In this document: positions 1 to 11,548 of the stretch, piece after piece
Numbering within the stretch: position 1 is the first letter of the stretch
Layout of the letters: each line of letters starts with the position of its first letter
From: Nemertoderma westbladi
Lineage: Eukaryota; Xenacoelomorpha; Nemertodermatida; Nemertodermatidae
NCBI GenBank assembly: GCA_032718475.1
Contig: JAUCBJ010008210.1
Coordinates: forward strand, 1 to 35,013
Direction of reading: 5' to 3'
Length of the DNA: 35,013 bases
Made by a program: the position numbers and the translations under genes
Notes under the pieces: generated by a model
What the model was told of the DNA's origin: nothing
Databases searched by the model: none
Seen by the model: only the letters and a program-made list of their open reading frames with translations

Positions 1-690
1 CAATTAGATGGAATTCATATAAAATAGGCTAGAATTTCAAACTTATTTTTTCGGCGGGTGCCAAATTTTCGTGCCAGCACCAAATTTTGAAATTTGTCAA
101 TTTTGTAATTGATTGTTTGAATCTGATTTTTGCGCAATATGGGTTTTTGTGGTTCTGATTTCTATAGAAAATATACCAGTTGCACCAGGCATATCAAACT
201 TGTATTTTTCGGTGCTGTGTGCAAAATTTGGTGCCGGCACGATATTTTGAAAATACATTCAATATTCCAATTGATGTTTGACAACTTATTTATCTCATTT
301 TAGAGGTTTGTGGGTTTTTGCTAGCACCCAAAATTTGGTGCTAGCACCAAATTTTGAAACCCGTCAAATATATCAATTGTTTGTATCACCTTGTTTATTG
401 CGTTATACGGGTTTGTGAGGGTTCTGAATTCAATATAATAAGTAAAAATTTCATAACAGTTCTCACTCAAACTTTTATTTTTCGGCGGTGGGTGAAAATT
501 TTTGTGCCAGCACCAAATTTTAGAACATAAGCAAATTGATAAAGATATATTCTTGTTTCTTGCGTTATACGGGTTTATTATGAGGGTCCTGAATCCGATG
601 GAATCAATAATAAACAGCACTGGACATCTCAAACTTGTACATTTTGGTGATGGGTACGAAATTTGTTGATAGCACCAAAATTTGCCATAT
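1..690. repeat. Diverged tandem satellite, ~150-bp unit
   Basis: Four to five diverged copies of a unit of about 140-155 bp. Landmarks recurring in order are a TTTTTCGGCGGGTG-like stretch, a palindromic core resembling AAAATTTGGTGC-GCACCAAATTTT (near 60-95, 225-255, 329-356 and 487-515), and a GCGTTATACGGGTTTGTGAGGGTTCTGAAT-like stretch described by its key words (near 135, 398 and 558). The array runs off the left edge, so its full size is unknown. Minus-strand frames through it are by-products of the repeat and resemble no protein family I know. Confidence 0.75.
329..356. repeat. Perfect 28-bp palindrome in satellite core
   Basis: The sequence is its own exact reverse complement across 28 bp, centred on CTAG, with GGTGCTAGCACC in the middle and CAAAATTT / AAATTTTG arms. 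The other satellite units carry imperfect versions of the same core. It could extrude as a cruciform or bind a dimeric protein; neither is shown. Confidence 0.85.
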
Positions 691-1312
691 TATGCCGAAT
701 AATACGAGTAGGTATAAGTGAAATAAACATTTTGTGTTCAAACTGAAAAGTGCTGGTTACTGTTTTTTTCATTTTTGCCTACGTAGAGAACTAAACAGAC
801 ATTTATAGTAATCAGATCATTTTTTAATATTTTCAAATGGATTTTGGGCCCCAGAAAACCTGTATGAAAAACAATTATCCTTTTGTGTTGTTGTTGTTTG
901 TTTTATTGTAACTTCAAATTTTTTGAAAATTGTTCACTACTTGTAATTTTGGTGCTGCAAAATATCCACTCCAGTATATTTTTTCGAAATATTTTTTTCG
1001 GTCGGTTTTTCTAGTGAAATCTACGTACTAACAAAAAAATTAGACGTTTTCTTTAAAATTTGTAGATTTCAGAGGGGGGGGGGGGGGTGGTCAATATGAC
1101 CCCCCCCCCCCCCCCCCCCCGGTATTTGTACAACATTTCATTGCCCGGTACCAATCGGGTTAAGGAGGACTTCGGATGATTTCATTAATTTCTCTTTTAT
1201 AATATATATATATATAAATTTTTATTTTTTTAAAAATCTTTTATAATATATATATATATATATAATCTATAATTCTTAATTTATCTTTTATAATATATAT
1301 ATAATTTATAAT
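691..1312. other. Non-coding: G/C tract hairpin and AT microsatellite
   Basis: No coding signal seen. A run of 14 G (1074-1087) is followed by TGGTCAATATGA and a run of 21 C (1100-1120). These could pair as a long G:C hairpin whose tip is GGTCA-ATA-TGACC. From about 1195 to 1312 there are (TA)n tracts separated by TTTTATAATA. This is probably intronic sequence of the GPCR gene to the right. Confidence 0.6.
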
Positions 1313-1340
1313 TTATTTGCTCAACTTGTTTTTAATTATA

Positions 1341-1348
1341 TTTTCTAG
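1341..1348 (+). other. Splice acceptor of GPCR last exon
   Basis: A pyrimidine-rich stretch ending TTTTCTAG lies immediately before the sequence that begins GPCR-like coding. If used, the exon starts at 1349 with one base completing a split codon. The open frame to the left of this site gives hydrophobic, AT-driven residues that do not look like receptor sequence, which supports the splice site as the boundary. Confidence 0.65.
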
Positions 1349-1688
1349 CGTTTCTATGAAAAAGGATCGTAAAATGACGACACAAGAGCGGCAGTCGCGT
1401 CGGCGGGTTGTCAATCGAGAGGCCCGAACAGCTGTTATCCTAATGACCGTGACCTGCATCTACGTCGTACTGATGATGCCGCGGGTAATCCTCAGCTGGT
1501 TCGACCATGACCAACTCGGAGATACTGGCCAGAAAGCCAAGTTTGTGTTCCACAGTCTGTTCTACCTGGATTTTGTTCTCAACCCGTTTACCTACGTGTT
1601 TATGTCTTCTAAGTTCCGTAACGATTGTGCACAGGCCCTTACCAGTATACTCCATAAACGTCAGAGCGTACGTAGTTTCAGGCATTGA
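1349..1688 (+). CDS. Class A (rhodopsin-type) GPCR, 3' terminal exon, partial
   Basis: This encodes the end of a seven-transmembrane G-protein-coupled receptor of the plasma membrane, about 112 residues up to the TGA stop at 1686-1688. It starts with the basic end of the third intracellular loop (KKDRKMTTQERQSRRRVVNREAR). Next is TM6 (TAVILMTVTCIYVVLMMPRV) with its conserved proline, an extracellular loop with acidic and glycine residues, then TM7 ending in the NPxxY-type motif NPFTY. Helix 8 follows (SSKFRNDCAQAL), then a short basic tail. The motifs show the family directly. A peptide or FMRFamide-like ligand class is only a guess from the general look of TM6/TM7. The rest of the receptor (TM1-5) must lie upstream, outside the window or in earlier exons not recognised here. 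No frameshift or internal stop is present, so this is probably a functional host exon. An AATAAA lies at 1693-1698, only a few bases after the stop. Confidence 0.82.
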
Positions 1689-4600
1689 GTGAAATAAAGT
1701 GAAAAAAATAGTTCATATTAACTTATTGCTTATTTATCTAATATTAATTGCTGAGAAATTATTTATTTATTAATTTATGGTTCTGTAAGTATAAAAGATC
1801 CATACTACCCAAATTATACGTCATATTTTTGTATAATAATATAGAACCGTAATTAAGAAAATTTATGAAAGACGAATAATGCTGAAACCTAATAATACAA
1901 TAACAAAGAAAGTGCACTACTAACTATCCTATCACGCAGTCTGATATAACGTGTTTTTGTTGTTGTTGTTGTTATTATATATACGTGTTTTATTCAATAA
2001 CATAATATAGTCATGTGAATTAAATCAAAAACAGCCCAATCAATATTTTTTAAATGAGTCGTGTAATTAATAGAATATTTGTATGGAATTATATCGGTTC
2101 ACAATACATTAATTTTGATGTAATTATGTGTGCTTGCTTCTCTATGTTAATATTGGTTTTCTTTTCTAATATTACTAACATTGGAATTATTTGATGTGTA
2201 CGTGTATATACAATACATTCGTAGTGTCCACAATATTAATGTCCAACGCCACCTAATTTTGCAAATTGTATAATTTATTACCTTTGATTTTCGAACAAAA
2301 ATCACAAATAAATACAGGTAAATACTGTAGTTCATTGATATAAGAGATATACTGTACATATACATAACTTAGAAATTTGCGACTGGTATGTTTAATTCCA
2401 TTGGGGAATTGTTTTGAAAATAAATTAAAAATAATGGCGAGTAACGATAGAAAATCGGTGATTATGTTCTGGGTATTTATAATATTTTTATTCAAGTTAG
2501 TGAGTACCGATAGTATGTTTGTGATTAATCTTCTAAACCCACTGCTTTTCTTTTCAACTAACAAGAACTATCCCAATGTACCTTTTTACATACGTTCCAA
2601 CTAATTTCATTCCAATTCTACTTATATTCATATTTTACATCATACATTTTTCATACTTACATCGATTTTCCACTCACCAACTTAATTTACGTTTATTTTC
2701 TTAGTCCAACTTTAACTTAAGTTAACTATATACCGGTACATTAAATAAATTAATAATATGTAAATTTTATTTAACACAACAAAAAAAGTACATTTTTCTA
2801 CAGTCATTTCAACTTCAATGACATTCCCTTTCTAAATACATTCATGTTCTATTAACTTTGCAACTCAAATATGGGACTGTTTAACTTTCATTGCGGTGTC
2901 CACGCATACGCATAATATACTTAAACCACTTAAACTTATGTATACTACATATACTTAAACTATCCATATTTTAAATAAATTATGAACTATCAGACGTGAT
3001 GTAATAAATTAGGTCATGTAATATTTCATTAAGTAAGGTGAATGTACACCAAGAATATTTAGTGAATAATAAAAATATTTTAGTGTATATTTTGTTGTGC
3101 ATTGTATGGTTCTGCCCTAAGCTATAAGTTACAGTGCAGGCATTATATTATTATATATACATTATGTGGTATTCGCATTAATGTTGTTTATTTTATTTGC
3201 CCTCAATTTGTTATAAAACTATTTAATATATTACGAAATATATACTGTAAACCTTGTTTTATTATTCACTATCAACTATATATTTATTCACGTAATTATT
3301 TGGGTGCAATTTTACCCTTGCAGGCAATATTCGCCAAATCTAATTTTCTTCCGATATTTACAAAATTAAGGGGAATGATCAGTTTTTAGTGACTTCTAAC
3401 CAAAACAATATACGGGAGTCATAATAACAGGGTACATTTTTATAATCTACTAGATAATTTGTAGATAATTAATTGTAATTATTTATCTGGTGAGGACTGG
3501 GCTTTGCTGCGTAACCATGGAATGCAAATATTAAATATTGATGAAATTAATTTATGTAAAGCCAGAGCTGGCGAGATATGTAAATAATATAATGATATGT
3601 AAATTGCACATACCGCGTCCATTACATATAATATTATACTACTACTACTAGGTCGAGCGAACTCGGACACTGAAAGATATGAAAGATATAATATTATATA
3701 ATATATATAATACATAAACATAATACATATTTCTCTATATTATATTTTTCAATAAATAAATATACACCATTCAGTCACTTAAAAAATATAGCTACTCTTG
3801 CAAATTTTCGGGTTTACACAACCCTTATTCATGCATTATGTAATTTAATCAATTATTATAATGTTCTATTGTTCTAATGTTCTATTTAAATTATACTGTA
3901 GTTTCCTAGCAACCTAGCTAGCCTGTAATATAAATATGTTTAGTTTTGAGTATTCTCTATCATTCACCAAGCCTTTTGTTATTGCTTCATTTATGGAGTT
4001 GATTCCACATGGGGCCATTTGTTCCTAATGTACATTGCCAAAATCCATCTCTCTGTCTAAGACGTTCTTCCAGGTTTGGTCCCTTCGATACCTGTTCTAT
4101 TGGGGTTATTCGGAAATCATTCCACATGTGTCCATTCTGTCCAAAATATAATATAGTTTATGTATATATATAATACATATATATAATACATATATATAAT
4201 ACATATAATATATACATTATAATATAAGTCCAACGTTCAAAATATATAGACAAAGTTCCAATTCAATTACATCAAATCTATACAATGTCTAAGTATTAAA
4301 ATTAATTCGTGAACGTTGTGAATTTAATTCGAATATTTAAACGTTTCTTTGACCTGCTCGGTGGGTATTCTGGGATGTGTCCACAACACCACGAGCCAAG
4401 GATATACTAAACATTTCCGTAAAGGCAGCTTCAAATACAATGACTCCATATACCTCATCCTGAGATAATAGCCTAATTTTCTTATTTCGTGAAAAACGCT
4501 TCGTTATTACTGGTAATTCTGCAGCTATTATCGACTCAAATCATTGCATAAACACTTCGTCAATTATTCCAACCCAACATCCCATTTAACGGGTCAAGGG

Positions 4601-5740
4601 GGGTGGGTGGTGGATTTGGCGCAAATTCCGTCTCCGCGAATTAAAATAACAGTGGCACGTTGCTCTTACCAAAACAATAAAACAATACAACAGGTTTAAG
4701 TTTAATTTTGTATTAAGTTATTTTGATTGCGTGAAAAATTCTCTCTGTCTGTACGTCGCAACTGTTAATCTATGAATAAATTGCATAAAGTTCACAAAAA
4801 TTACCGGAAATAATAGAAGAGTGGCCATCCTATGAGACAACTCGGTCTGCCTACGGGTAGGTAGACGCTACGGGGAGGTAGACGTCCAGGGGACTGCGAC
4901 ATGCGGACACCCCGCATTCCGAGGGTGACACCGGAAATGTTAAAGAGCCTCCACTGCATTCCGGGACATTACTGTATGTGTGCGATAATATCATCGACTG
5001 CCTGGTTAAATTTATTTTCGTTATTTCTCAACTATAATTCTATTTCCTATATTCCCCTCAGCAATATCCATAAACTATAAAGCGTTTTCTGTTTCTTAGC
5101 TTGTAACTCGTATATTATCGTATATTATATTATTATAACTCGCATATTTGAATGGAGTCATGTAAGATTTAGGATGAACTCTGCACATGGGTGATGCAGT
5201 TTTAATGGACCACAGTATAGGCTAAATGCTAAGATACAATTTCATTCTTCTTCAATATCCCCTATAGGGGCTCAGTAAGTTACTAGATCGATAGATTGTC
5301 AGAACTACACCATCTAAGAGATATTATTCTGAGAATAAAGAGCACATAACCGTTCCATTGGGACTTAATATCTCGGATAATACAACTTTACTTTCACATT
5401 GAAATCCTCAAGAGATTATTCTCTTCCGCCAATAGCACGGATAACTCGCACTCTTCCACACAGAGCACTTATATTTGAGCAACGTCAATCTCCACGGGAC
5501 TGGTCATCTACGCTTTTCTAAGTTTCTAAGTTTGAAGGAAGTGCACCCTTCAATTACTACAGTACCACCACCACACACTGCGCATAATAAACTAGCACTA
5601 TATTCACAATGGCATCTTTATCAACTACGTAGGATAAGTAATATGTTTTTCTTAAGCAGCTATCTCCCCATACTAACAATCTGTTTATTTAGGCCCTATT
5701 ATAACAAATTATTTTATACACTTCGAATGAAGTTAGGACA
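1689..5740. other. AT-rich non-coding DNA
   Basis: The left part is probably the GPCR 3' UTR and downstream spacer. I see no recognisable protein: the small open frames (for example 2377-2604, 3102-3389 and 5475-5780) are AT-driven and show no family motif. Simple sequence includes (TATATATAATACA)n at 4160-4214 and short TA tracts near 3690-3715. A G-rich patch lies at 4597-4615. Confidence 0.6.
4160..4214. repeat. AT microsatellite, ~16-bp unit
   Basis: Tandem TATATATAATACA-type units, about three and a half copies, visible by eye. Confidence 0.8.
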
Positions 5741-5744
5741 ATTA

Positions 5745-5802
5745 GTACCCGGACAATTCGTATCCGAGATTTTTTTATGATGGGTACGAATTGTCCGGGT
5801 AC
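5745..5802. repeat. Inverted repeat at minisatellite edge
   Basis: A 21-bp arm at 5745-5765 (GTACCCGGACAATTCGTATCC) pairs with 5782-5802 with one mismatch across a 16-nt loop. The right arm is the first unit of the 15-bp minisatellite, so the array begins with one unit in the opposite orientation. Confidence 0.85.
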
Positions 5803-6103
5803 AGATAATGTTGGTTTTTTCCGAATTATCCGGGTACGAATTGTCCGGGTACGAATTGTCCGGTACGAATTGTCCGGGTACGAATTCTCCGGGTACGAAT
5901 TTTCCGGTACGAATTGTCCGGGTACGAATTGTCCGGGTACGAATTGTCCGGGTACGAATTGTCCGGTACGAATTTCCGGTACGAATTGTCCGGGTACGAA
6001 TTGTCCGGGTACGAATTTTACGGGTACAAATTGTCCGGGTACGAATTCTCCGGTACGAATTGCCCGGGTCGGGTATGAACGTTCCGGGTACGAATTGTCC
6101 GGA
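5782..6103. repeat. 15-bp minisatellite GGGTACGAATTGTCC
   Basis: About 20 head-to-tail units. Some are shortened by one base (GGTACGAATTGTCC), and a few variants carry TTCTCC, TTTTCC or TTTTAC. Because 15 is a multiple of three, all frames stay open and give low-complexity GTNCP or YELSG peptides. Loss of single bases in several units shifts the frame, which argues against coding. Confidence 0.9.
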
Positions 6104-6326
6104 GACCGCGTCGAATATATACAGTATGAGCTTACAATGTATTGATCCGAAAGATTTCTTAACAGCTATATATCCAGAGTTTATTCAATTTGAGGACTGG
6201 GTAATGGGTATAAGGAATATCTGGCTGTCTGCAAATTCAATGATAATAATAATTTTCAGTTTTTGTTACTCAAGTTACTATTTTCGAGATGTAAAGCCTT
6301 CAGTACTTCGCTTTTGAAGGTCAGAT

Positions 6327-6450
6327 GTGGGGCTAGCCACGAAGTGAGTGAGCCTTAGCGTAGTGGTACCATTAATCAACCCGTGGGGCGAGCCACGAAG
6401 TGAGTGAGCCTTAGCGTAGTGGTACCATTAATCAACCTGTGGGGCGATCC
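6327..6450. repeat. 56-bp tandem duplication
   Basis: Two near-identical 56-bp units start at 6327 and 6383, beginning GTGGGGC(T/G)AGCCACGAAG and ending in TACCATTAATCAACC. A third truncated start is at 6439. Only one or two bases differ, so the duplication is recent. Confidence 0.9.
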
Positions 6451-7207
6451 AAACTTGGTACACATGTTGTTTGGCAAAAGTTTAGAAATTTTCCAAGTAG
6501 AATTTCCGTGTGGCCTTCGAGAAGCTAAGATAATAGCAGTTAATTAGTTAATTAAGTTGATTACGGTAAAAACACCATTTTCAACCTGCCTTTTAAAGGA
6601 AATTAATTGTTTTACAGTATAAGATTTAAATAATTATAATTAAAAATTATACAGATGTAATCCACATACGCCATTCTATTATAGTTTTTAATTAGTTCAA
6701 GTGATTTGCTTTAATAATTGTGTCTTTAATTGATCTAAAGTAATTAAAACGGCAAAAAAATTGATTCTCATTAAATACTGCTCATTTATTGGTTAACATC
6801 CAAGTTGGCTCGGTGCTGGTACATAAGATAGGAAGGATGTTTGGTGTGTGTAGAACAGCCAGTGCTCTTCAATGGGAATGCGAATGTAAGTAACCACATG
6901 TGTACAGGCCGGTAGACAGATTGGCCATAGCTAGCTAACGAGATGGAAATCTGAATTCCCTACTATTCAGTCTATTATTGTGTTATTGTGTGTTAGACAG
7001 ATCTCATTTAATAAATGTCAGTCAATAACATTTTACCACTGCAGAAGGCTTATTTATATCCATACTTGTTTTTTCCTCATAAATATTGGGCTTATTATTT
7101 TTTGATGGGATTTCTTTGTAGTTGAATTGTCTAAGTTTTTACACTGAGGCATTAACAGAGGGTACTGGTATTAAATTAATTATTTGAATATCATTACTGC
7201 TGCATTT
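6451..7207. other. AT-rich non-coding DNA
   Basis: I see no gene, strong repeat or regulatory motif in this stretch. Confidence 0.5.
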
Positions 7208-7408
7208 AGTACTGCGTTCTGCATTGATTATATTCCTATAAACCATTCCTGGTTTCGCATATTGCACGTATCCATAGTTATAAAGATTGCCAGTCTGCGT
7301 TTAGGAAATATATTTAAATACAAAACAGGACGAGCGCAACGACGCTTATAATAATTAAGACGAGTACGGCGTTGATTATATTCCTATACACCACCTGGCT
7401 TTAGACTA
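7208..7408. repeat. ~150-bp dispersed repeat, 1.3 copies
   Basis: This contains the landmarks CTGCGTTTAGGAAATATATT, ACAAAACAGGACGAGCGCAA and TATTCCTATA(A/C)ACCA, with an extra partial copy of the last at 7228. The same order of landmarks recurs at 7970-8284. No coding content was seen. Confidence 0.75.
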
Positions 7409-7969
7409 ACCAGAGAGGAATTGTAATAGGCAACCAGTATTGTTGCTATTCCAGCCCAGACAGCATTCTTTAAATCCAACATCCCAACATCCTTCCTGTA
7501 TTCCAATTCCTATTGACTCTACTATAAGTGTTGTATTATTATCACTATCACTGAATTGTGTTTATTATAGGCTGGACGGGCCCCATAACCGTTCGACTAC
7601 TACTACTATTGCTATCTCAGGTAAATGACAGATATAATACCATAAATACAATCCATGGCATGGCTGTTGTAGGTTTCTGAAATAGTTTATTCCACAATGT
7701 ATATGTCTGGTTATTTTTTAATTGAATTTTTGCAAAGTAGTAAAATTAATGTTCTTAAAAATAATATTATTATTTTATATGTAACCTAGGAAATTAGCTA
7801 CATTTTTTCGCTGCAGCTTTAAGAGTGTACATTGATTTAATATTATTTCAATACCCATATTCTGTACTACATCGGCATAAGATGCGTTGGCGTTGTATCA
7901 CACATCTCCACATATCACACATATCCACATAGATGTATCAACAGTTACTCGCACAGTTTCGAAACTTCC

Positions 7970-8284
7970 CATAGTTATAACTGTATAAAGATCGTCAGTC
8001 TGCGTTTAGGAAAAATATTTTATGACAAAACAGGACAAGCGACGAGCGCAACGAGGCATATAATGAAGACGAGTACTGCGTTGACTAAATTATTATATAA
8101 ACCACCTGGCTTCACATATTGATCGCATCCCTAGTTATTATTATTATAAAGATCGTCCTAGCCTGCGTTTAAGAAATATATTTAAATACAAAACAGGACG
8201 AACGCAACGAGGCTTATAATGAAAGCGAGTACTGCGTTTATTATATTCCTATAAACCACCTGGCTTTGCATATTGAACGTGCGA
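7970..8284. repeat. ~150-bp repeat, two tandem copies
   Basis: Two copies (about 7972-8132 and 8133-8284) of the unit seen at 7208. Each runs from a TAGTTAT...ATAAAGATCGTC start through CTGCGTTTA, ACAAAACAGGAC and a GCAACGAGGC stretch to ACCACCTGGCTT and CATATTGA. Copies differ by small indels and substitutions. The ~560-bp gap between the two clusters (7409-7969) has no recognisable gene. Confidence 0.8.
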
Positions 8285-9440
8285 TTGGAAATAAGTTCGT
8301 GCTACCCTTCCGTGGGTGGTAGATGTCGCGGTTATGTATTGGTGGTTGGGAAGGGTGGGGGGGGGGATTAAAAGGGGTGAACACGTACTGTCCCCCTTGC
8401 TTTGATTGATTGGTGGTGTGGGTAAATTTCTCAAAACCTGATTTTGTGATACAGTCGCTCAATTTTAATTTGTATCTCATAACTGGGCCTCGTGCTGCGC
8501 GAAGGCCCCACGAACGTGTAATGTGTTATGTTGTCCTCTAGAGTGATATGGACAATTCGCTGTCCATATTAATGTACGCCTAAACTATAATCTAGAATTA
8601 AATTAAATATGAAAGTAAAAAACCTCTATGGGGTTTATTACTAAATTGAAACCTTAAAAATCAATACCAATCAAATAAGAATCCGTACATACTAATTGAA
8701 CTTTGCTATTTATCACATAAGATAAATTTATTAGCTATCTCTCGCCCCGCTCGATAACTCACTCAATTGTAGCAGATTTCAGGATTATTACCTGAACTAA
8801 CAACTCATCCCCCAGGAGTTTCCTCGAGTACAGATTTTTTTTTTGGTGGGAGGGGAGGGGGGAGGGGGGGGGGTTGGAAATAACTCATCAGAATTTATTC
8901 GTCATCTCTTACCTAATGTAGTGCATGGGTAGGCCTAGGCCACTAGGCCTATACCTAGACACTAATATAACTAGGAATAGGCGATGTCTTCTTATCATCT
9001 TAGGGACTTACCCATATCATAGCCAAGATTCACTAATTTTTCTGCGGGCACGCGGTGGGCTGGGCGGGTGTTGCAGTGTTCGCTTTCATGAGCTAAAATT
9101 GATTACTAATGGAACGCATGTGTTGCACTGATTCTAGATCGAATATTTAATCTACCTCTTGTGTTTGAAGCAATTATCGAATTATCATCAGGAAATGAAA
9201 ATATGTTATGTAAATTCAATCATTTTACAAAGTAAGCAGTTAAAATTATGTATTTATCACAAAGAGTACTCAATACAAATAAAAGTTTCTTAGATTCAGT
9301 TCGATTTTAATCAGTTTATAATGTTCTCAAAATTAATGTAAATAAAATTAATATTAAAATATTTTGTTAAAATTGCAATGCATTCATTTCAAACTAAAAC
9401 TCATCTTCAGGCAATAAATAAAATCAATAAAAACAATCAA
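8285..9440. other. Non-coding DNA with two G-tracts
   Basis: No coding family recognised. G-rich runs lie at about 8348-8367 and 8849-8873 (GGGAGGGGAGGGGGGAGGGG-like), which have quadruplex potential. Small open frames here cross the G-tracts and look spurious. Confidence 0.5.
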
Positions 9441-9457
9441 AGACTAGTTATCAATGC

Positions 9458-9652
9458 ATGTTTGACGTTTGTAAAGAGAGCAAGTTCAGAACACTTATTA
9501 AGCCAGCCGAAATTAAGTTAGAGTCAATAAGTCTCAGCTACGTAGCCACTTTTAAGTATCTGGAGCATGTCATACTGTATCTAGTGATTTTTTTTTACGA
9601 CGCAGACATTTTAGCGCAAACTAGGTCATTCTATGCCAGAGCAAAAACATAA
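9458..9652 (+). pseudogene. Non-LTR retrotransposon (LINE) RT fragment
   Basis: A 64-codon open stretch resembles the segment just after the reverse transcriptase catalytic core in many LINEs. It carries the FKYLGHVI-like word (here TFKYLEHVI), then an acidic DADI, then QTRSFYARA, which corresponds to the usual Q-R-S-x-Y-x-R-x-N region. The flanks are not recognisably LINE sequence and no 3' tail was found, so this is a short relic. The middle (ILYLVIFFY) is less typical and suggests local decay. Assignment rests on motif memory, not on a search; the clade is not determined. Confidence 0.6.
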
Positions 9653-9691
9653 TTAGCAAGTCGTTAGACTTGATTACTCTAAGAAAAAAAG

Positions 9692-9925
9692 CTACTGGCT
9701 ACTGACTACTGGCTACTGGTACTGACTACTGGCTACTGTCTACTGGCTACTGGTACTGACTACTGGCTACTGGCTACTGACTACTGGCTACTGACTACTG
9801 GCTACTGACTACTGGCTACTGACTACTGGTACTGACTACACACTACTGGCTACTGACTACTGACTACTGGCTACTGGCTACTGACTACTGACTACTGGTA
9901 CTGACTACTGACTACTGGCTACTGA
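9692..9925. repeat. 7-bp microsatellite CTACTGR
   Basis: About 33 units alternate CTACTGG and CTACTGA, with occasional losses that create TGGTACTG. The alternation itself forms a 14-bp super-unit in places. Confidence 0.95.
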
Positions 9926-10004
9926 CCTAGAGCAAAAACGGCTCTAACGATTTTGATGAAATTTTGCATGGACCATGAAAATGGATTTCTAAGGGTACTT
10001 GTGA

Positions 10005-10044
10005 AATCGTGGTTTAAATTGAAACATCTCAACTTGTTTTATTT
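10005..10044. repeat. Direct repeat, left copy (40 bp)
   Basis: AATCG(T/C)GGTTTA(A/C)ATTG followed by AAACATCTCAACTTGTTTTA matches 10580-10619 with two differences. A shorter piece of the same sequence (TCGTGGTTTACATTGAA) occurs near 10549. Confidence 0.8.
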
Positions 10045-10579
10045 CGAAAAATAGCCCCAAAACACGAAAATTGCCATAGGCGCAATGATAAAACACCAGC
10101 TGGCACTCTTGAAAAATGTATAGAGATGGCCTGGTAATGCACTCAATAGGAAGGGCAACTAACAAAGAAGCATTGTCTGTGCCAAGTTTTATTATCACTC
10201 TACTCTACAACCCAGACTGTAATCAAACATTAACTTGTTTAACTATTACAGTCTCAGCTGAATAACTCTTCCAAATGCATCCTTGCTATGTTAATTAATT
10301 GGCGTGCATGCTAATTGGCTGTTAGTTATACAGTCTGTTGGCTACACAGTGTATTGTACTATGCTCTCATCGCATTATTGTTTTATTTTGAAATCTTTGT
10401 GCCAACATTAATACTTTGGAGGCTGTATGCTTATAAGGCTGAATGCTTACTCAGCCTCATAATGATTCTCCATAAAAGGCTAACATTATATAGTATGAAA
10501 TATAAAAATCTGTTATTATAATAATATAATTGTTGTATTTAATTAATATCGTGGTTTACATTGAACAGTGTAAATTGTT

Positions 10580-10619
10580 AATCGCGGTTTACATTGAAAC
10601 ATCTCAACTTGTTTTATTT
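10580..10619. repeat. Direct repeat, right copy (40 bp)
   Basis: Pairs with 10005-10044. The 535 bp between them contains no gene I can recognise; an open frame at 10315-10521 is hydrophobic but lacks any family motif. The pair might be ends of a small non-autonomous element, but no terminal inverted repeats or target duplications were found. Confidence 0.7.
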
Positions 10620-11318
10620 ATTACAAAAATAAGAACGAATTTGACTTATCACTTCTTGTGCGCGATTGTATTGAATTCATGACAACTGCTGTTATTATTA
10701 TTAATCAATTGACACCTCGACTCCTCTCTGAGACTCCGACTTCTCTATCCGATAGAATAAAATAATCATTTCGCTAACTGCTCTCTATCTTCTATAATAA
10801 CAACAGCTTGTATAATTCATTAGATGATTACAACATAATAATTATAGTTTGAAGTTGTCTAGAAAATTTTTCGTACACCACCGGGACTACCCTCACACTA
10901 ATTGATTATCAGACAGAACAAAAAGCTTTTTCTTGACTCGTATTGTCTCCTACGACTTGCTTCACAGACCGCTAGGACCGTCTCTAGTAATTAGACGATT
11001 TGGACGCTGTGCTCAGACAATGTTAAGATCGCGCGTTTTAATAGTTATTGTTATTGCTTTTTTTGCTTTGCTTTGAATCATAGCCTACTCCATACTTCAA
11101 TAAAGAAGTTCCCTATCATCAGGGCATAGGCACCTTGCTAACTTTCTATTAGTTAGATTTAATTTGAAAAATAGGTTGATAAGCTTACATTGATTGACAT
11201 GAATATTCTTAGATATTCTTCCATGAAAGTCAACTCATTATATCCTTGCCTTATAATTTATAATAATTCGTTGTCTAGACATCGGTGTAAATTATCCAGG
11301 ATGTGCTCTCCCTGTATA
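10620..11318. other. Non-coding DNA, nothing recognised
   Basis: No convincing gene or strong repeat seen. Confidence 0.5.
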
Positions 11319-11386
11319 AGCTATCATTATCAATTCTTTAATCTTATTTCAAGCAGCTATCATTATCAATTCTTTAATCTTATTTC
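11319..11386. repeat. 36-bp tandem duplication
   Basis: AGCTATCATTATCAATTC and the following TTTAATCTTATTTC occur twice, starting at 11319 and 11355, with no visible mismatch over about 32 bp. Recent local duplication. Confidence 0.9.
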
Positions 11387-11548
11387 CCGAAATGTCGTTA
11401 AAAATATAAGAGTTTTAAAATAGTTGATATTTCAGTTGTTTTAGTACTGGGCAATTTCATTTCTAAACTGCTTACAGACTACATTTTGTACCATAGAATT
11501 GGTTATTTTAACGTTCAAATATTCGGATTAATAGAACAAGGTTGATTA

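Noticed and set aside
5777-6317. GTNCP / YELSG repeat protein
   Set aside because: The 15-bp minisatellite keeps frames open mechanically; several 14-bp units shift frame, and the peptide is low complexity with no family.
7320-8200. GAGCGCAACGAGGC resembling an rRNA segment
   Set aside because: Only a short chance similarity; the rest of the ~150-bp repeat shows no rRNA sequence or structure.
10315-10521. 68-codon hydrophobic frame
   Set aside because: No family motif, no codon signal, and position between two direct repeats; most likely chance.
9989-10600. Small transposon bounded by 40-bp direct repeats
   Set aside because: The repeats are direct, not inverted, and I found no target duplication, so I recorded only the repeats.
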